From assembly GCF_900583165.1 (NCBI RefSeq), contig NZ_UTKY01000011.1, positions 1-64,000 of the forward strand: 64,000 bases of DNA. Direction: 5' to 3'. The notes beneath the pieces are model-generated. The model saw only the letters and a program-made list of their open reading frames with translations, did not search any database and was not told the DNA's origin. The stretch comes from Pseudomonas viridiflava. Its GTDB lineage: Bacteria; Pseudomonadota; Gammaproteobacteria; Pseudomonadales; Pseudomonadaceae. A program made the position numbers and the translations under genes. Position 1 is the stretch's first letter; each line of letters starts with the position of its first letter. Positions 53,241 through 61,822 of the stretch are shown here, one piece after another.

Positions 53241-53460
53241 ATTAGCTCAGAAGCGGAGTGAGGAGGATGAGCTTGGGGGGTGACAGGTATAAAACAGGAA
53301 AGGTCCTACAATGAAAAGGGTAAAGTCTTACTGGTAGTCAAGGCTTTATGAAGGGATAACCCCCTGACTCAAGTGGGGATGGACTCATGGGCCGCACGGG
53401 CAAAAAAACTGGCACTGCACGCGCGTGTTTCGTCGTATTTCGATGTTTAAGGTTTTTTGT
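53241..53460. other. Intergenic region upstream of the BvgA-like gene
   Basis: This region of about 220 bp holds the promoter of the two-component operon. The rest is featureless; no strong sigma-70 pair or terminator for the receiver gene stands out. Confidence 0.4.
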
Positions 53461-53856
53461 TTATAGCTCGAGTAATGGGCGAACCACGCGCTCAAGTTCT
53501 TCCTTGTTCAAGGGCTTAGATAAGTAACCCAGCATGGGCAAGCCACGATTCATGGCTTGTGCTATCAAGTTATCGAGTTCGACCGTAGGTAACCCGCTTA
53601 GTAGCACGGCAGCCGTGGTAAAGCGTCGGCGACTGGCGATTTCAATTAACTCGAGCCCCGGTAAGTCGGGCAGGCACTGGTCGCACAGGAGCAGGTCAAA
53701 GGGGGCCAGGGCCCGGGTCATCAAATGGATGGCCTGTTCGGCATTCTCCGCAGGGGTCAGTCGTTCGAACCCGAAACTTCTGAGCAAGCACTGAGTAGCC
53801 AGGAGCTGAAAGGGATGGTCCTCCACCAGCAGAATACGAAGGGGATAACTGGGCAT
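53461..53856 (-). CDS. Orphan single-domain response regulator
   Basis: The 131-residue protein is just a receiver domain: LRILLVEDHPFQLLATQCLLRSFGFERL with the acidic pair, phosphoacceptor Asp in FDLLLCDQCLPDLPGLELIE, Thr/Ser in AAVLLSG, and the conserved Lys in LGYLSKPLNKEELERV. It has no output domain, so it could act as a phosphate sink or bind a protein partner. It lies 220 bp upstream of the BvgS/BvgA-like operon on the same strand, which makes participation in that relay likely. ATG 53856 was chosen; ATG 53934 would add 26 basic residues, and neither start has a clear ribosome-binding site. Confidence 0.78.
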   Translation of the reverse strand: MPSYPLRILLVEDHPFQLLATQCLLRSFGFERLTPAENAEQAIHLMTRALAPFDLLLCDQCLPDLPGLELIEIASRRRFTTAAVLLSGLPTVELDNLIAQAMNRGLPMLGYLSKPLNKEELERVVRPLLEL

Positions 53857-54019
53857 TAAGGGCACACGATGAGTCAAGCGTCGAAGGGAAAGGCGCGTGG
53901 GAATGCCTCGCACGGAGCGTGCGCGATTATTCATCGGGTATTTGTGCGAATTCGATCAGGCCGCTCTGTACCCTTCGTAGGGAGATTCCTTTCAAGGTAC
54001 AGGCGGCGTGATTGCACTG

Positions 54020-55351
54020 TTACTGCGGGCTTGAACGCCCTGTCATTTCACGCGCCATCTCGGTGGCGTAGCTGTCGGTCATGCCGGCGATGAAGTCGAT
54101 CATGCGCAGGAATGACGCGTGCAACGGCCACGCCGGGTTTGGCGCGTTATTGCCCAGCAAGTCGAGGATGCGCCGGTTCTTGAACGACGGCGTGCGTCCG
54201 CCATGCTGCTCCAGGGCTGCGCCGCAGAAGGCGTTCAGCAGGATCTCCAGGGTGGTGTAGGCGCCTATCTCGTGCAGGGTCTTGCGCTTGTCCTGGAAAA
54301 TCTTTTTGCGGGCCATGTCCTTGGCGTCCAGCACGCAACGCTTGGCAGGGCCGTGCATATGCTCCACCAGGTCGCCCGGCAGGGTGCCGGCCAATAACGC
54401 ATCCTGCTGCTCGACGAAGGCCGTGGCAGCGGCGTTGGTCAGGTGTTCGATGGCCTTGCCCCGCAGGATCGCCAGCTTGCGCCGCCGGGAATCCTGGGAG
54501 CCCAATTGCCGATAGGTTTGCGGCAGGTCGTCGCCCACCAGGTTGAGCAGCAACGACTCGACTTCGGCGTATTCCAGCAACTCCATTTCCAGGCCGTCTT
54601 CCAGGTCGATCAAGGCGTAGCAGATGTCATCCGCCGCCTCCATCAAGTACACCAGCGGGTGACGGGCCCAGCGTTGTTCCTCTAGCTGCGGCAGGCCAAG
54701 TTTGTGGGCGATTTGCTCAAGGATCGGCAGTTCGCTCTGGTAGCAACCGAACTTGTGTTTCTTGTAGCCCAGGGAGTCGGCGTGGCGGGCGGTCCAAGGG
54801 TATTTAAGGTAAGTCCCCAGGGTCGCGTAGGTCAGCCGCGTGCCGCCGTCGAACTGGTGGTATTCCAGTTGGGTCAGCACCCGAAAGCCCTGGGCATTGC
54901 CTTCGAAATTGAGGAAGTCATTGCGTTCGGCGCTGCTCATGTCGTCCAGCCAACCGCGGCCCGCCGCCTGTTGGAACCAATGGCGGATGGCATCTTCGCC
55001 GGAGTGCCCGAAGGGAGGGTTGCCGATGTCATGGGCCAGGCAGGCAGATTGCACCACCATGCCCAGGTCGCTGGGGTCGCACCAGTCGGGCAGGGCGCTG
55101 CGCAAGGTTTCGCCCACGCGCATGCCGAGGGAGCGACCCACGCAACTGACCTCCAGGGAGTGGGTCAGGCGGGTATGGATATGGTCGTTGCTGGACACCG
55201 GGTGCACTTGGGTCTTGCGGCCCAGGCGGCGGAATGCACCGGAGAAAATAATGCGGTCGTGGTCTTTGTGAAACGGGCTGCGGCCCAGTTCTTCCGGGCT
55301 GTGCAGGGGCTTTCCAAGACGTTCGCGGGTAAGCAGGGTGGGCCAATCCAA
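54020..55351 (-). CDS. dgt: Deoxyguanosinetriphosphate triphosphohydrolase
   Basis: Dgt hydrolyses dNTPs, preferentially dGTP, to the nucleoside and tripolyphosphate. The 443-residue product has the HD-domain metal ligands in [21 protein letters not shown] and [20 protein letters not shown], then a Asp in [20 protein letters not shown], and the basic [22 protein letters not shown] region. The start is a TTG at 55351 ([17 protein letters not shown]) with GGAG about 10 bases upstream; the next Met lies well inside the domain. Length fits the Pseudomonas branch (about 440-500 residues). Confidence 0.93.
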   Translation of the reverse strand: MDWPTLLTRERLGKPLHSPEELGRSPFHKDHDRIIFSGAFRRLGRKTQVHPVSSNDHIHTRLTHSLEVSCVGRSLGMRVGETLRSALPDWCDPSDLGMVVQSACLAHDIGNPPFGHSGEDAIRHWFQQAAGRGWLDDMSSAERNDFLNFEGNAQGFRVLTQLEYHQFDGGTRLTYATLGTYLKYPWTARHADSLGYKKHKFGCYQSELPILEQIAHKLGLPQLEEQRWARHPLVYLMEAADDICYALIDLEDGLEMELLEYAEVESLLLNLVGDDLPQTYRQLGSQDSRRRKLAILRGKAIEHLTNAAATAFVEQQDALLAGTLPGDLVEHMHGPAKRCVLDAKDMARKKIFQDKRKTLHEIGAYTTLEILLNAFCGAALEQHGGRTPSFKNRRILDLLGNNAPNPAWPLHASFLRMIDFIAGMTDSYATEMAREMTGRSSPQ

Positions 55352-55422
55352 GGCGGTTACTCTCCGTGCGGTGAATGACCCTCCCAGCTTCCCGGTTCAG
55401 CGCGGCCTGGGCAAGCGAAAAT

Positions 55423-56586
55423 CTACAGCCCGGCCGCGTCAATATCGATTAGCAGCAAGCGCTGACCGTTATCGAAGAATTGTCCGGCCGTGAGGCAGTA
55501 CTGGTTGGTCGTAGCGTCGCGATAGGTCGAGGACAAGGTCAAGCGTCGCTCATCCCAGCCTTCGGCCAATAGGTGGTAGAAGTACGGTCGCCACGACCAG
55601 TTGTGCCCCAGGTAGCGGCTATCGGCCTGCCAGGCGTCGTGGCGCCACTCGAAATTAGGCGTCAGTTGCGTGCCGTGCCGGTCGCATTGATAAAAACGCA
55701 GCAGCCACGGGAAGGCGGGCAGTTGGGGTAACTGGGTCAACGGCGCCTGGGTCTGGGCCCAGCTTTGCAGGATTTTCATCAGTTCGCCCAATTGCTGGCG
55801 CAACTGCATGATGCGCCCGCGTTCTGCCAATTTTTGCTGCACGTACGCCGTACGCAGTTGAGCAAAACGTGGCACGAAGGCATCGGCGGCGAACCAGTCC
55901 AACTGCGCCTGTGCAAACAGGTAGCCCTGTACGTAACGCGAGCCGCACTCCAGGGCGAAGTTCAGCTGGGTCTCGGTTTCCACCCCTTCGGCGATGATCC
56001 AGCAACCGGTCTTCTCGGCCATTTGTGCCAACGCACGCACCACCTCACTGCTGGGCCCGCCACGGGCGGCTTCCTGGAACAGGCGCATGTCCAGCTTGAG
56101 GATGTCCGGCTGCAAGGCCAGCACGCGGTCGAGTTGGGAGTAGCCGGCGCCAAAGTCATCGATGGCGATGCGTGCACCGGCGTCGCGATAACGCGCGACC
56201 ACGTCTGCCAGACGCCGGATATCGCCGCCCAGTTCGGTGATCTCGAACACGATGCGCTGGGGGTCTACGCCGTGGCTGTGAATCTGCTTCAAGCTCGGCA
56301 GCGCTTGGCCGGGCCGCAGGCGATTGATCCAGCGCGGCGAGATATTCAGGCTCAGGAACCAATCTTCAGGGGCTTCATGCAAGCGGCTGAGCGCGTTGTC
56401 GCGAATCTGCCGGTCAAGGCGGCGCAAGGTCACACCTGGCGTGCGTGGGTCGGCGAACAGCGGGCCCACCGATTGCAGCCGCCCATCCGCCTGGCGCAGA
56501 CGGCCTAAGGCCTCGACGCCGGCGATGCGGCCGGTGGCAGTGTCGATAAATGGCTGGAAGCTGGCGAGCGGTTGCCCGTCGATCAC
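55423..56586 (-). CDS. EAL-domain c-di-GMP phosphodiesterase
   Basis: The 387-residue protein has an N-terminal EAL domain (about 1-245) with all catalytic residues visible: Glu25 in GVEALGRLR, Asn in FLSLNISPRW, Glu in IVFEITE, the Asp pair in IAIDDFGAGYSQLDR, Lys in ILKLDM, and Glu/Gln in IIAEGVETETQ and YVQGYLFA. It should hydrolyse c-di-GMP to pGpG. The remaining 140 residues (RGRIMQLRQQLGELMKILQSW to DNGQRLLLIDIDAAGL) look like an unusual C-terminal sensory domain of Cache-like character. There is no signal peptide. The start is GTG 56586 with AAGGAGG just 4 bases upstream. Confidence 0.9.
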   Translation of the reverse strand: MIDGQPLASFQPFIDTATGRIAGVEALGRLRQADGRLQSVGPLFADPRTPGVTLRRLDRQIRDNALSRLHEAPEDWFLSLNISPRWINRLRPGQALPSLKQIHSHGVDPQRIVFEITELGGDIRRLADVVARYRDAGARIAIDDFGAGYSQLDRVLALQPDILKLDMRLFQEAARGGPSSEVVRALAQMAEKTGCWIIAEGVETETQLNFALECGSRYVQGYLFAQAQLDWFAADAFVPRFAQLRTAYVQQKLAERGRIMQLRQQLGELMKILQSWAQTQAPLTQLPQLPAFPWLLRFYQCDRHGTQLTPNFEWRHDAWQADSRYLGHNWSWRPYFYHLLAEGWDERRLTLSSTYRDATTNQYCLTAGQFFDNGQRLLLIDIDAAGL

Positions 56587-56610
56587 GGGGCCTCCTTAAA
56601 AGCGTTGGCG

Positions 56611-56648
56611 AAAAAAGGCCCGGACCTCCTAAACAAGGACCGGGCCAT
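56611..56648 (-). terminator. Terminator of the YqjD/E/K-like operon
   Basis: On the minus strand GGCCCGGTCCT pairs with AGGAGGTCCGGGCC (bulged) and is followed by six T. It lies about 30 bp after the stop of the 56678 gene. Confidence 0.82.
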
Positions 56649-56677
56649 TCTGTTAGCAAGAATGCAGCCAGTCAGGC

Positions 56678-57019
56678 TCAACTTTTACGTGAACTGCCTT
56701 GCATGGCTAATTTGATCAATGGGATCAGGCCCGCACCCAGCCGTACCAAGCGCGTGACGCTGCTGATACCGCCGCCCTTGGCGCCCTTGCCGGTGAAGAA
56801 GCCCATGAGCGTCACGGCGGCCACGCCCCACAGCGGCGCGTGCTTGATGCCCAGGCTGCCCTGCCAGTTCTGGCCCATGTTGCGCACCTTGGTCAACGGC
56901 ACCAACAATTGCTGGGATTCATGGCGGATCTCCTGGCGGTGCATTTCCATGCGCAGTCGGATCAACGCCTTGCGCATTTCCCGTCGTGACGTGTTGTGTG
57001 GCAGTTCAGGTCGGCTCAT
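56678..57019 (-). CDS. Small membrane-associated protein, third gene of YqjD/E trio
   Basis: The 113-residue protein begins with a basic helical segment (SRREMRKALIRLRMEMHRQEIRHESQQLL) and has a hydrophobic stretch (LWGVAAVTLMGFFTGKGAKGGGISSVTRLVRLGAGLIPLIKLAM). Its position after yqjD and yqjE homologues and its charged start resemble YqjK, but similarity is limited. Its start overlaps the stop of the YqjE-like gene by 4 bp (ATGA). Function is unknown. Confidence 0.75.
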   Translation of the reverse strand: MSRPELPHNTSRREMRKALIRLRMEMHRQEIRHESQQLLVPLTKVRNMGQNWQGSLGIKHAPLWGVAAVTLMGFFTGKGAKGGGISSVTRLVRLGAGLIPLIKLAMQGSSRKS

Positions 57020-57399
57020 GGCAACAGGCGCTCCCGATCATTGGCCAACTCTTCGAGCGTGGCATGGAACGGCGTGGACTCATCGAACACCGCCGCTTTC
57101 AAGCGCACCCCGCAAAACGCTGCGGCCAGGGTGTAGAACACACAAAGGCAGATGATACCTGTGAGGCGGTAGCCGGTGTCCCACACCAGAATCATCACCA
57201 GGGTCGACAACCCCACCAGCAATAACAGGGCAAACACCAATGCCAAGCCCGCAAACAACAGCAGGCTGACGGTACGCGCTTTTTGTTCCTGCAACTCGAT
57301 GCCAAACAATTCGACGTGGCTGTGGAGCAAGCCCAATACGGCCGCGCCCAGACGCCTTGAGGTTGTGCCCGTAGACGAGCCGGTTTCGCCGATAGACAT
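57016..57399 (-). CDS. YqjE-like membrane protein (phage-holin-superfamily DUF1469)
   Basis: The 127-residue protein has two central membrane helices (VSLLLFAGLALVFALLLLVGLSTLVMILVW and LTGIICLCVFYTLAAAFCGVRL) with an amphipathic N-terminus (AAVLGLLHSHVELFGIELQEQKAR). This layout is that of YqjE/DUF1469 proteins, often labelled phage holin family in databases although they are not phage genes. It lies between a YqjD-like and a YqjK-like gene with overlaps or short gaps, so the three are an operon. Confidence 0.85.
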   Translation of the reverse strand: MSIGETGSSTGTTSRRLGAAVLGLLHSHVELFGIELQEQKARTVSLLLFAGLALVFALLLLVGLSTLVMILVWDTGYRLTGIICLCVFYTLAAAFCGVRLKAAVFDESTPFHATLEELANDRERLLP

Positions 57400-57403
57400 A
57401 AAG

Positions 57404-57718
57404 TTAGCGCCTTGTGGCCAGCAGGCCGATCAGAAAGCCCACGCCGGCGGCAATGCCCACCGACTGCCAAGGGTTGGCCTGCACGTAATCTTCAGTGGCG
57501 GTGACCGCCGCCTGGCCGCGTTCGCGCAGGGAGTCTTCAGTCTGCTTGAGGGTTTCACGGGCCTGCAGCAGCGTGTCATGGATCTTGGCCCGCAGCTCAT
57601 CGGCTTGGTCGCCCGCCAGCACCTTGGTGTCGTCCAGCAACCTTTCGGTGTCAGTCACCAGGGTTTGAAAATCCGCCATCAGTATTTCTTGCGCAGTCTT
57701 TGCAGTTCTTCTGGCCAT
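57404..57718 (-). CDS. YqjD/ElaB-family ribosome-associated membrane protein (DUF883)
   Basis: The 104-residue protein has a long helical region (DFQTLVTDTERLLDDTKVLAGDQADELRAKIHDTLLQARETLKQTEDSLRERG) and a C-terminal anchor (VGIAAGVGFLIGLLATRR), as in E. coli YqjD and ElaB, which tether ribosomes to the membrane in stationary phase. GGAG lies about 6 bases before ATG 57718. It is the first gene of the trio. Confidence 0.88.
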   Translation of the reverse strand: MARRTAKTAQEILMADFQTLVTDTERLLDDTKVLAGDQADELRAKIHDTLLQARETLKQTEDSLRERGQAAVTATEDYVQANPWQSVGIAAGVGFLIGLLATRR

Positions 57719-58063
57719 GGTTATCTCCGTGATTGGCTGAGCTTTACATTGGGTTTCGAGTCACCGGCATCGGTGAAGGTTCAGTGCAATTGTCTGGTAC
57801 AGCTTTTGCTTTGCCATGGTGCGCACGCCCTGGGGCTGCGCTGAATCCGGGCGGTCGGGCAGGAAGCCTTCAAAAACCTTACCCTAAATAACTGAAACTC
57901 GCGGAAAAACCCTGTCGGTAATGGCTTGTTGAGTTGATCGCTGCGCTAAAGCAGTTCACGCCCTCCCAAAAGGGGTGGAGCTGCGAGTGCCAATTTAGTG
58001 CGCGCAACCCTGGCTTGAACCGCTTTGGTGCTTTTTGCCTTTATTACAGGCCTGCCAACCTCC
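57719..58063. other. Divergent intergenic region between yqjD-like and amt genes
   Basis: The 345-bp region contains promoters for both directions. I checked for a sigma-54 site before the ammonium transporter and found only imperfect matches (spacing of GG and GC is wrong). No GlnK gene is present. An open frame extending the amt gene upstream to 58025 is possible but has no conserved sequence. Confidence 0.45.
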
Positions 58064-59272
58064 ATGGAAAATGTGCAAAGCGCAGTGGACACCCTTGTCC
58101 ATAGCTCCAATACCCTGTTTATCCTGATCGGCGCGGTCATGGTCCTGGCCATGCACGCCGGCTTCGCGTTCCTCGAAGTCGGCACGGTACGCCAGAAGAA
58201 CCAGGTCAACGCCTTGTCGAAGATCCTCAGTGACTTCGCCATCTCGACATTGGCCTATTTCTTTATAGGCTATTGGATCTCCTACGGCGTCACCTTCATG
58301 CAACCGGCGGCGGTGATCAGCGCGGATCACGGCTATGGCCTGGTGAAGTTTTTCTTCCTGCTGACCTTTGCGGCGGCGATCCCGGCGATCATCTCTGGCG
58401 GCATCGCCGAGCGGGCGCGCTTTGTTCCGCAATTGTGTGCCACCGCGCTGATCGTGGCGTTTATCTACCCGTTCTTTGAAGGCATGGTGTGGAACGGCAA
58501 CTTCGGCCTGCAAGCCTGGTTGCTTGCGACCTTTGGCGCCAGCTTCCATGACTTCGCAGGTTCCGTGGTGGTGCACGCCATGGGCGGCTGGCTGGCGCTG
58601 GCGGCGGTGTTGTTGCTGGGCCCGCGCAATGGGCGCTATCGCGATGGGCGGCTGGTGGCGTTTGCGCCGTCGAGCATTCCCTTTCTGGCGCTGGGCTCGT
58701 GGATCCTGATTGTCGGCTGGTTCGGCTTTAACGTGATGAGCGCCCAGACCCTGAATGGCGTGAGTGGCCTGGTGGCGGTCAATTCGTTGATGGCCATGGT
58801 CGGCGGCACAGTCGCCGCGCTGATCATCGGCCGCAATGACCCCGGTTTCTTGCACAACGGCCCGTTGGCCGGGCTGGTGGCGATCTGTGCCGGTTCCGAC
58901 CTGATGCACCCGGTGGGCGCGCTGGTCACCGGTGTGGTGGCGGGCGGCCTGTTTGTGTGGTGCTTTATTGCGGCCCAGGATCGCTGGAAGATCGACGATG
59001 TGCTCGGCGTGTGGCCGTTGCATGGCCTGTGCGGCGTATGGGGCGGCATCGCCTGCGGCATCTTTGGCCAGACAGCGTTGGGTGGCTTGGGTGGCGTCAG
59101 CCTGATCAGCCAGTTGATCGGCACCGCCCTTGGGGTGGTGGTGGCGCTGGGCGGCGGCCTGTTGGTGTATGGCGTGATCAAGCGCGTATCCGGACTGCGC
59201 CTGAGCCAGGAAGAGGAGTATTACGGCGCCGACCTGTCGATCCATAAGATCGGCGCGGTCAGTCAGGATTGA
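58064..59272 (+). CDS. amt: Ammonium transporter (Amt family)
   Basis: The protein has 402 residues and about eleven membrane segments. It carries Amt signatures: HAGFAFLEVGTVRQKNQVNALSKILSDFAISTLAYFFIGY, DFAGSVVVHAMGGWLALAA with the paired pore His region, WFGFNVMSAQTLNGVSGLVAVNSLMAMVGG, and DDVLGVWPLHGLCGVWGGIACGIFG holding the second pore His. It conducts ammonia or ammonium into the cell. ATG 58064 (MENVQSAVDTLVHSSN) matches the usual start of these Pseudomonas proteins. Its 3' end overlaps the convergent antiporter gene by 14 bp. Confidence 0.93.
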   Translation: MENVQSAVDTLVHSSNTLFILIGAVMVLAMHAGFAFLEVGTVRQKNQVNALSKILSDFAISTLAYFFIGYWISYGVTFMQPAAVISADHGYGLVKFFFLLTFAAAIPAIISGGIAERARFVPQLCATALIVAFIYPFFEGMVWNGNFGLQAWLLATFGASFHDFAGSVVVHAMGGWLALAAVLLLGPRNGRYRDGRLVAFAPSSIPFLALGSWILIVGWFGFNVMSAQTLNGVSGLVAVNSLMAMVGGTVAALIIGRNDPGFLHNGPLAGLVAICAGSDLMHPVGALVTGVVAGGLFVWCFIAAQDRWKIDDVLGVWPLHGLCGVWGGIACGIFGQTALGGLGGVSLISQLIGTALGVVVALGGGLLVYGVIKRVSGLRLSQEEEYYGADLSIHKIGAVSQD

Positions 59273-60989
59273 TCGGCGGGTCTGCCGGCGGATAGAAACC
59301 ATGCAGTAGGCGATAGCGGTTGTGTCGCACCTCGTCGACCCGCGCCTGTACCTGTTGGTCCGGCAGGCCCAGCAGCACCAGGGCGTGGGAGGCGAGCATC
59401 AGGCTCGACTCCAACAACTCGGGCACCACTTCGCTGGCGCCCGCAGCCTTCAACTCAGTCAACTGGCTGTCATCGCGGGTACGCACCAGGATCGGCAACT
59501 CAGGGTTGATCCGCCGCGCCTCCTTTAGCACCACCAATGCAACGTCGGTGTTGTCCACGGCAATCACCACCAAGCGCGCGCGTTCCACGCCGACTGCGCT
59601 GAGCAGCGCACCCCGGCGGCAATCGCCGTAATGCACGCTGCTGTCTTCGGTGGCGGCTTCCTGCACCCGCTCCGGGTCGTCATCCAGGGCAATAAATGCC
59701 TGTTGCTCACTGCGCAGAAAGCGCCCGATGGATTGCCCGACGCGGCCGTAGCCACAAATCACCGCATGCCCGCGCAGATCGGCATTGAGCGCGGTGATTT
59801 CTTCCAACTGAACTTGTTGATTGGGTTTGCGGTGTAGGCGCAGGGCAATGCTGGGTGCAGCGCGTAACAGTAGCGGAGTCAGCAACATCGAGCAGAAGGT
59901 AGCCGCGAGCAGCAAGCCGTTGAACTCATCCGGAATCAGCCGGCTCTGCTGCATCTGCGCCATCAGCGCAAAACAGAACTCGCCGCCCTGGGCCAGGGCC
60001 AACCCGCTGCGCCAGGCCGTTTCACTGTCGCTGCCGCGCAGTTTGACCAGCGCAGCGACCACGCAGCCTTTGACCAGCATCAAGGTCAGGGTCAGGCCGA
60101 GGATCAGCAGGCTGTGGCTGACGAACAATTGCAGGTCGATCAACATGCCGATGCTGACAAAAAACAGCCCCAGCAGGATGTCGCGAAATGGTCGGATATC
60201 CGCTTCGATCTGATGACGGTAATGGCTTTCCCCCAACAACATGCCGGCGAGAAAGGCGCCAAGGGCAGGGGACAGGCCCAGCAAATGCGTGAGCCACGCG
60301 GTGAGCAACACGATCACCAGCGCCAACAGCACAAACAGCTCCGCCGAGTGCGACGCGGCGACTTCATGGAACAGGCGCGGCAACAACCAGCGGCTGGCCA
60401 ACAACAGGCCGACAAACAGCACCACCGTCTTGCCTAGGGTCAGCGGCAATGCCCAATACCAGGCCTGCTCGCCGGTGCCGGCAAATACCGGTACCAAGGT
60501 GAGCAGCAGTACTGCGACCACATCCTGGAACAGCAGCACCCCAATCGCGTTTTGGCCGTGGCTACTGAAAATCTCGCCAAGGCTGGTCAGTTCTTTACTG
60601 ACGATGGCCGTGGACGACAGTGCCAGCCCGGCACCCAGCATCAACGCGATGCCCGGCGCCACGCCCAGCACCATCAATAAAAGCCCCAGCAGGCCCCCGC
60701 ATCCCAGCACTTGCAGGCTGCCCAGGCCAAACACCACGCGGCGCAGCGCGAGCATCTTGGTCAACGAGAACTCCAGGCCTAGGGAGAACAGCAGGAACAC
60801 CACCCCCAGCTCGGCGAGGTCGGGCAGCTCTTCGCTGTCATTCACCCAATCGAGGGCAGTAGGCCCGACGGCCAGGCCCACGCACAGGTAGCCCAGCACC
60901 GGGGGCAATTGCAGCCGGCGAAACAGCGCAATCACCACCAGGGATGAGGCCAGAATGATCAGCAGGTTGGCAAACACACGCATCTCCAT
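59259..60989 (-). CDS. Monovalent cation:proton antiporter, KefB/KefC/YbaL type (CPA2)
   Basis: The protein (576 residues) has twelve or so membrane helices of the CPA2 family (FANLLIILASSLVVIALFRRLQLPPVLGYLCVGLAVGP, LGVVFLLFSLGLEFSLTKM, GLALSSTAIVSKEL). A C-terminal RCK/TrkA-N nucleotide-binding domain follows (HAVICGYGRVGQSIGRFLRSEQQAFIALDDDPERVQEA) with VVIAVDNTDVALVVLKEAR and VRTRDDSQLTELKAAGASEVVPELLESSLMLASHALVLLG. It would exchange K+ or Na+ for H+, gated by NADH or glutathione adducts. Start ATG 60989 is chosen over TTG 61007; ATG 60983 is also possible. No KefF or KefG gene is adjacent. Confidence 0.9.
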   Translation of the reverse strand: MEMRVFANLLIILASSLVVIALFRRLQLPPVLGYLCVGLAVGPTALDWVNDSEELPDLAELGVVFLLFSLGLEFSLTKMLALRRVVFGLGSLQVLGCGGLLGLLLMVLGVAPGIALMLGAGLALSSTAIVSKELTSLGEIFSSHGQNAIGVLLFQDVVAVLLLTLVPVFAGTGEQAWYWALPLTLGKTVVLFVGLLLASRWLLPRLFHEVAASHSAELFVLLALVIVLLTAWLTHLLGLSPALGAFLAGMLLGESHYRHQIEADIRPFRDILLGLFFVSIGMLIDLQLFVSHSLLILGLTLTLMLVKGCVVAALVKLRGSDSETAWRSGLALAQGGEFCFALMAQMQQSRLIPDEFNGLLLAATFCSMLLTPLLLRAAPSIALRLHRKPNQQVQLEEITALNADLRGHAVICGYGRVGQSIGRFLRSEQQAFIALDDDPERVQEAATEDSSVHYGDCRRGALLSAVGVERARLVVIAVDNTDVALVVLKEARRINPELPILVRTRDDSQLTELKAAGASEVVPELLESSLMLASHALVLLGLPDQQVQARVDEVRHNRYRLLHGFYPPADPPINPD

Positions 60990-61132
60990 TGCAAAGGGGG
61001 CAGGCAAAAAGCGGCGAGAATCGCTGAATCAGTTATAGGTCATGGTGATCTGGGTCAGGGTTTATTGTGCCTCGCCACAGGTTTTCGTCCGGCTTAGAAT
61101 GTGCGTCTACTTCCTGATCAGGTCCACTCGCC

Positions 61133-61369
61133 ATGCTTCCTGAATGCCAGCTGTTCGGCACCCTGGGTTGCCATCTTTGTGAGATTGCCGAAGCCGAAAT
61201 CATGCCGTTGGTCGAACACGGGCTCTTGGTGGAATTGGTGGATATCACCGAACCCGACGACCTTACTGAAGCCTACGGCCTGCGGATTCCGGTACTTCGC
61301 CGGGTCGACACCGGCGCCGAACTGGACTGGCCGTTCGACACTGAGCAGGTCGTCGCCTTCCTCGTCTAA
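61133..61369 (+). CDS. Glutaredoxin-like protein (DUF836)
   Basis: The 78-residue protein is a single thioredoxin-fold domain: CQLFGTLGCHLCEIAEAEIMPL with a CHLC redox motif, then VELVDITEPDDLTEAYGLRIPVLRRVDTGAELDWPFDTEQVVAFL, with the cis-Pro in RIPVL. It matches the YruB/DUF836 glutaredoxin-like group. Physiological partners are unknown. The start codon at 61133 has AGG upstream only, so translation may be modest. It is divergent from the antiporter gene by about 145 bp. Confidence 0.85.
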   Translation: MLPECQLFGTLGCHLCEIAEAEIMPLVEHGLLVELVDITEPDDLTEAYGLRIPVLRRVDTGAELDWPFDTEQVVAFLV

Positions 61370-61443
61370 GGTTTATGCGATGGCGGGTTTCCGAATATTA
61401 CGTTACTGTATGTTTGTACAGCGATTGAATAGAGGGAACGCCC

Positions 61444-61779
61444 GTGGTGAATGTTGAACAATTGAAAAGCAGCGTCAATCGCATGTCCGCCGACGTCGTG
61501 CGCGACGCGGTGAACGAGCTGCGCCTCGACGGCCTGGTCACGGAAGGCAAGACGCCGTTTAACAAAGTGCATTTCAATACCTGTTTTGCCGAGATCGAGG
61601 CGTTGTTCCAGCGCGCCGGTTATCACAAGCAATTGGATGTGGTGGGCTACCAGGGCTTGTTGTACGCGTTGTATGACCCGGGCCGCTGGGAAGCCGTCGA
61701 CGTGCTGCGCTGGCTCAAGGAATTCACCGAGGCCGCCAGTGCGTCACCGATCCTGCGGGCCGAATTGGCCAAGGCCTGA
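61444..61779 (+). CDS. Conserved-type protein of unknown function
   Basis: This 111-residue protein begins MVNVEQLKSSVNRMSADVVRDAVNELRLDG from a double GTG (61444 then 61447; either could start translation), continues with EGKTPFNKVHFNTCFAEIEALFQRAGYHKQLDVVGYQGLLYALYDPG, and ends with RWLKEFTEAASASPILRAELAKA. It is rich in helix-forming residues and has a single Cys. I do not recognise the family. It lies 74 bp after the glutaredoxin-like gene and before the pseudouridine synthase gene, all on the same strand. Confidence 0.7.
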   Translation: MVNVEQLKSSVNRMSADVVRDAVNELRLDGLVTEGKTPFNKVHFNTCFAEIEALFQRAGYHKQLDVVGYQGLLYALYDPGRWEAVDVLRWLKEFTEAASASPILRAELAKA

Positions 61780-61822
61780 ACCATGCGGGATAATGCCCGC
61801 CGGTTTTCTCCAGGCTTTGCGC

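Noticed and set aside
57016-57399. A prophage remnant suggested by the holin-superfamily name
   Set aside because: The protein is a YqjE-type host membrane protein within a conserved trio and no other phage genes are present.
57990-58063. A sigma-54 promoter upstream of amt
   Set aside because: TGG and GC elements are present, but their spacing does not match the GG-N10-GC requirement.
57995-59302. A 435-codon minus-strand frame across amt
   Set aside because: It is antisense to the transporter and its His/Gln/Arg-rich translation is typical of a shadow frame.
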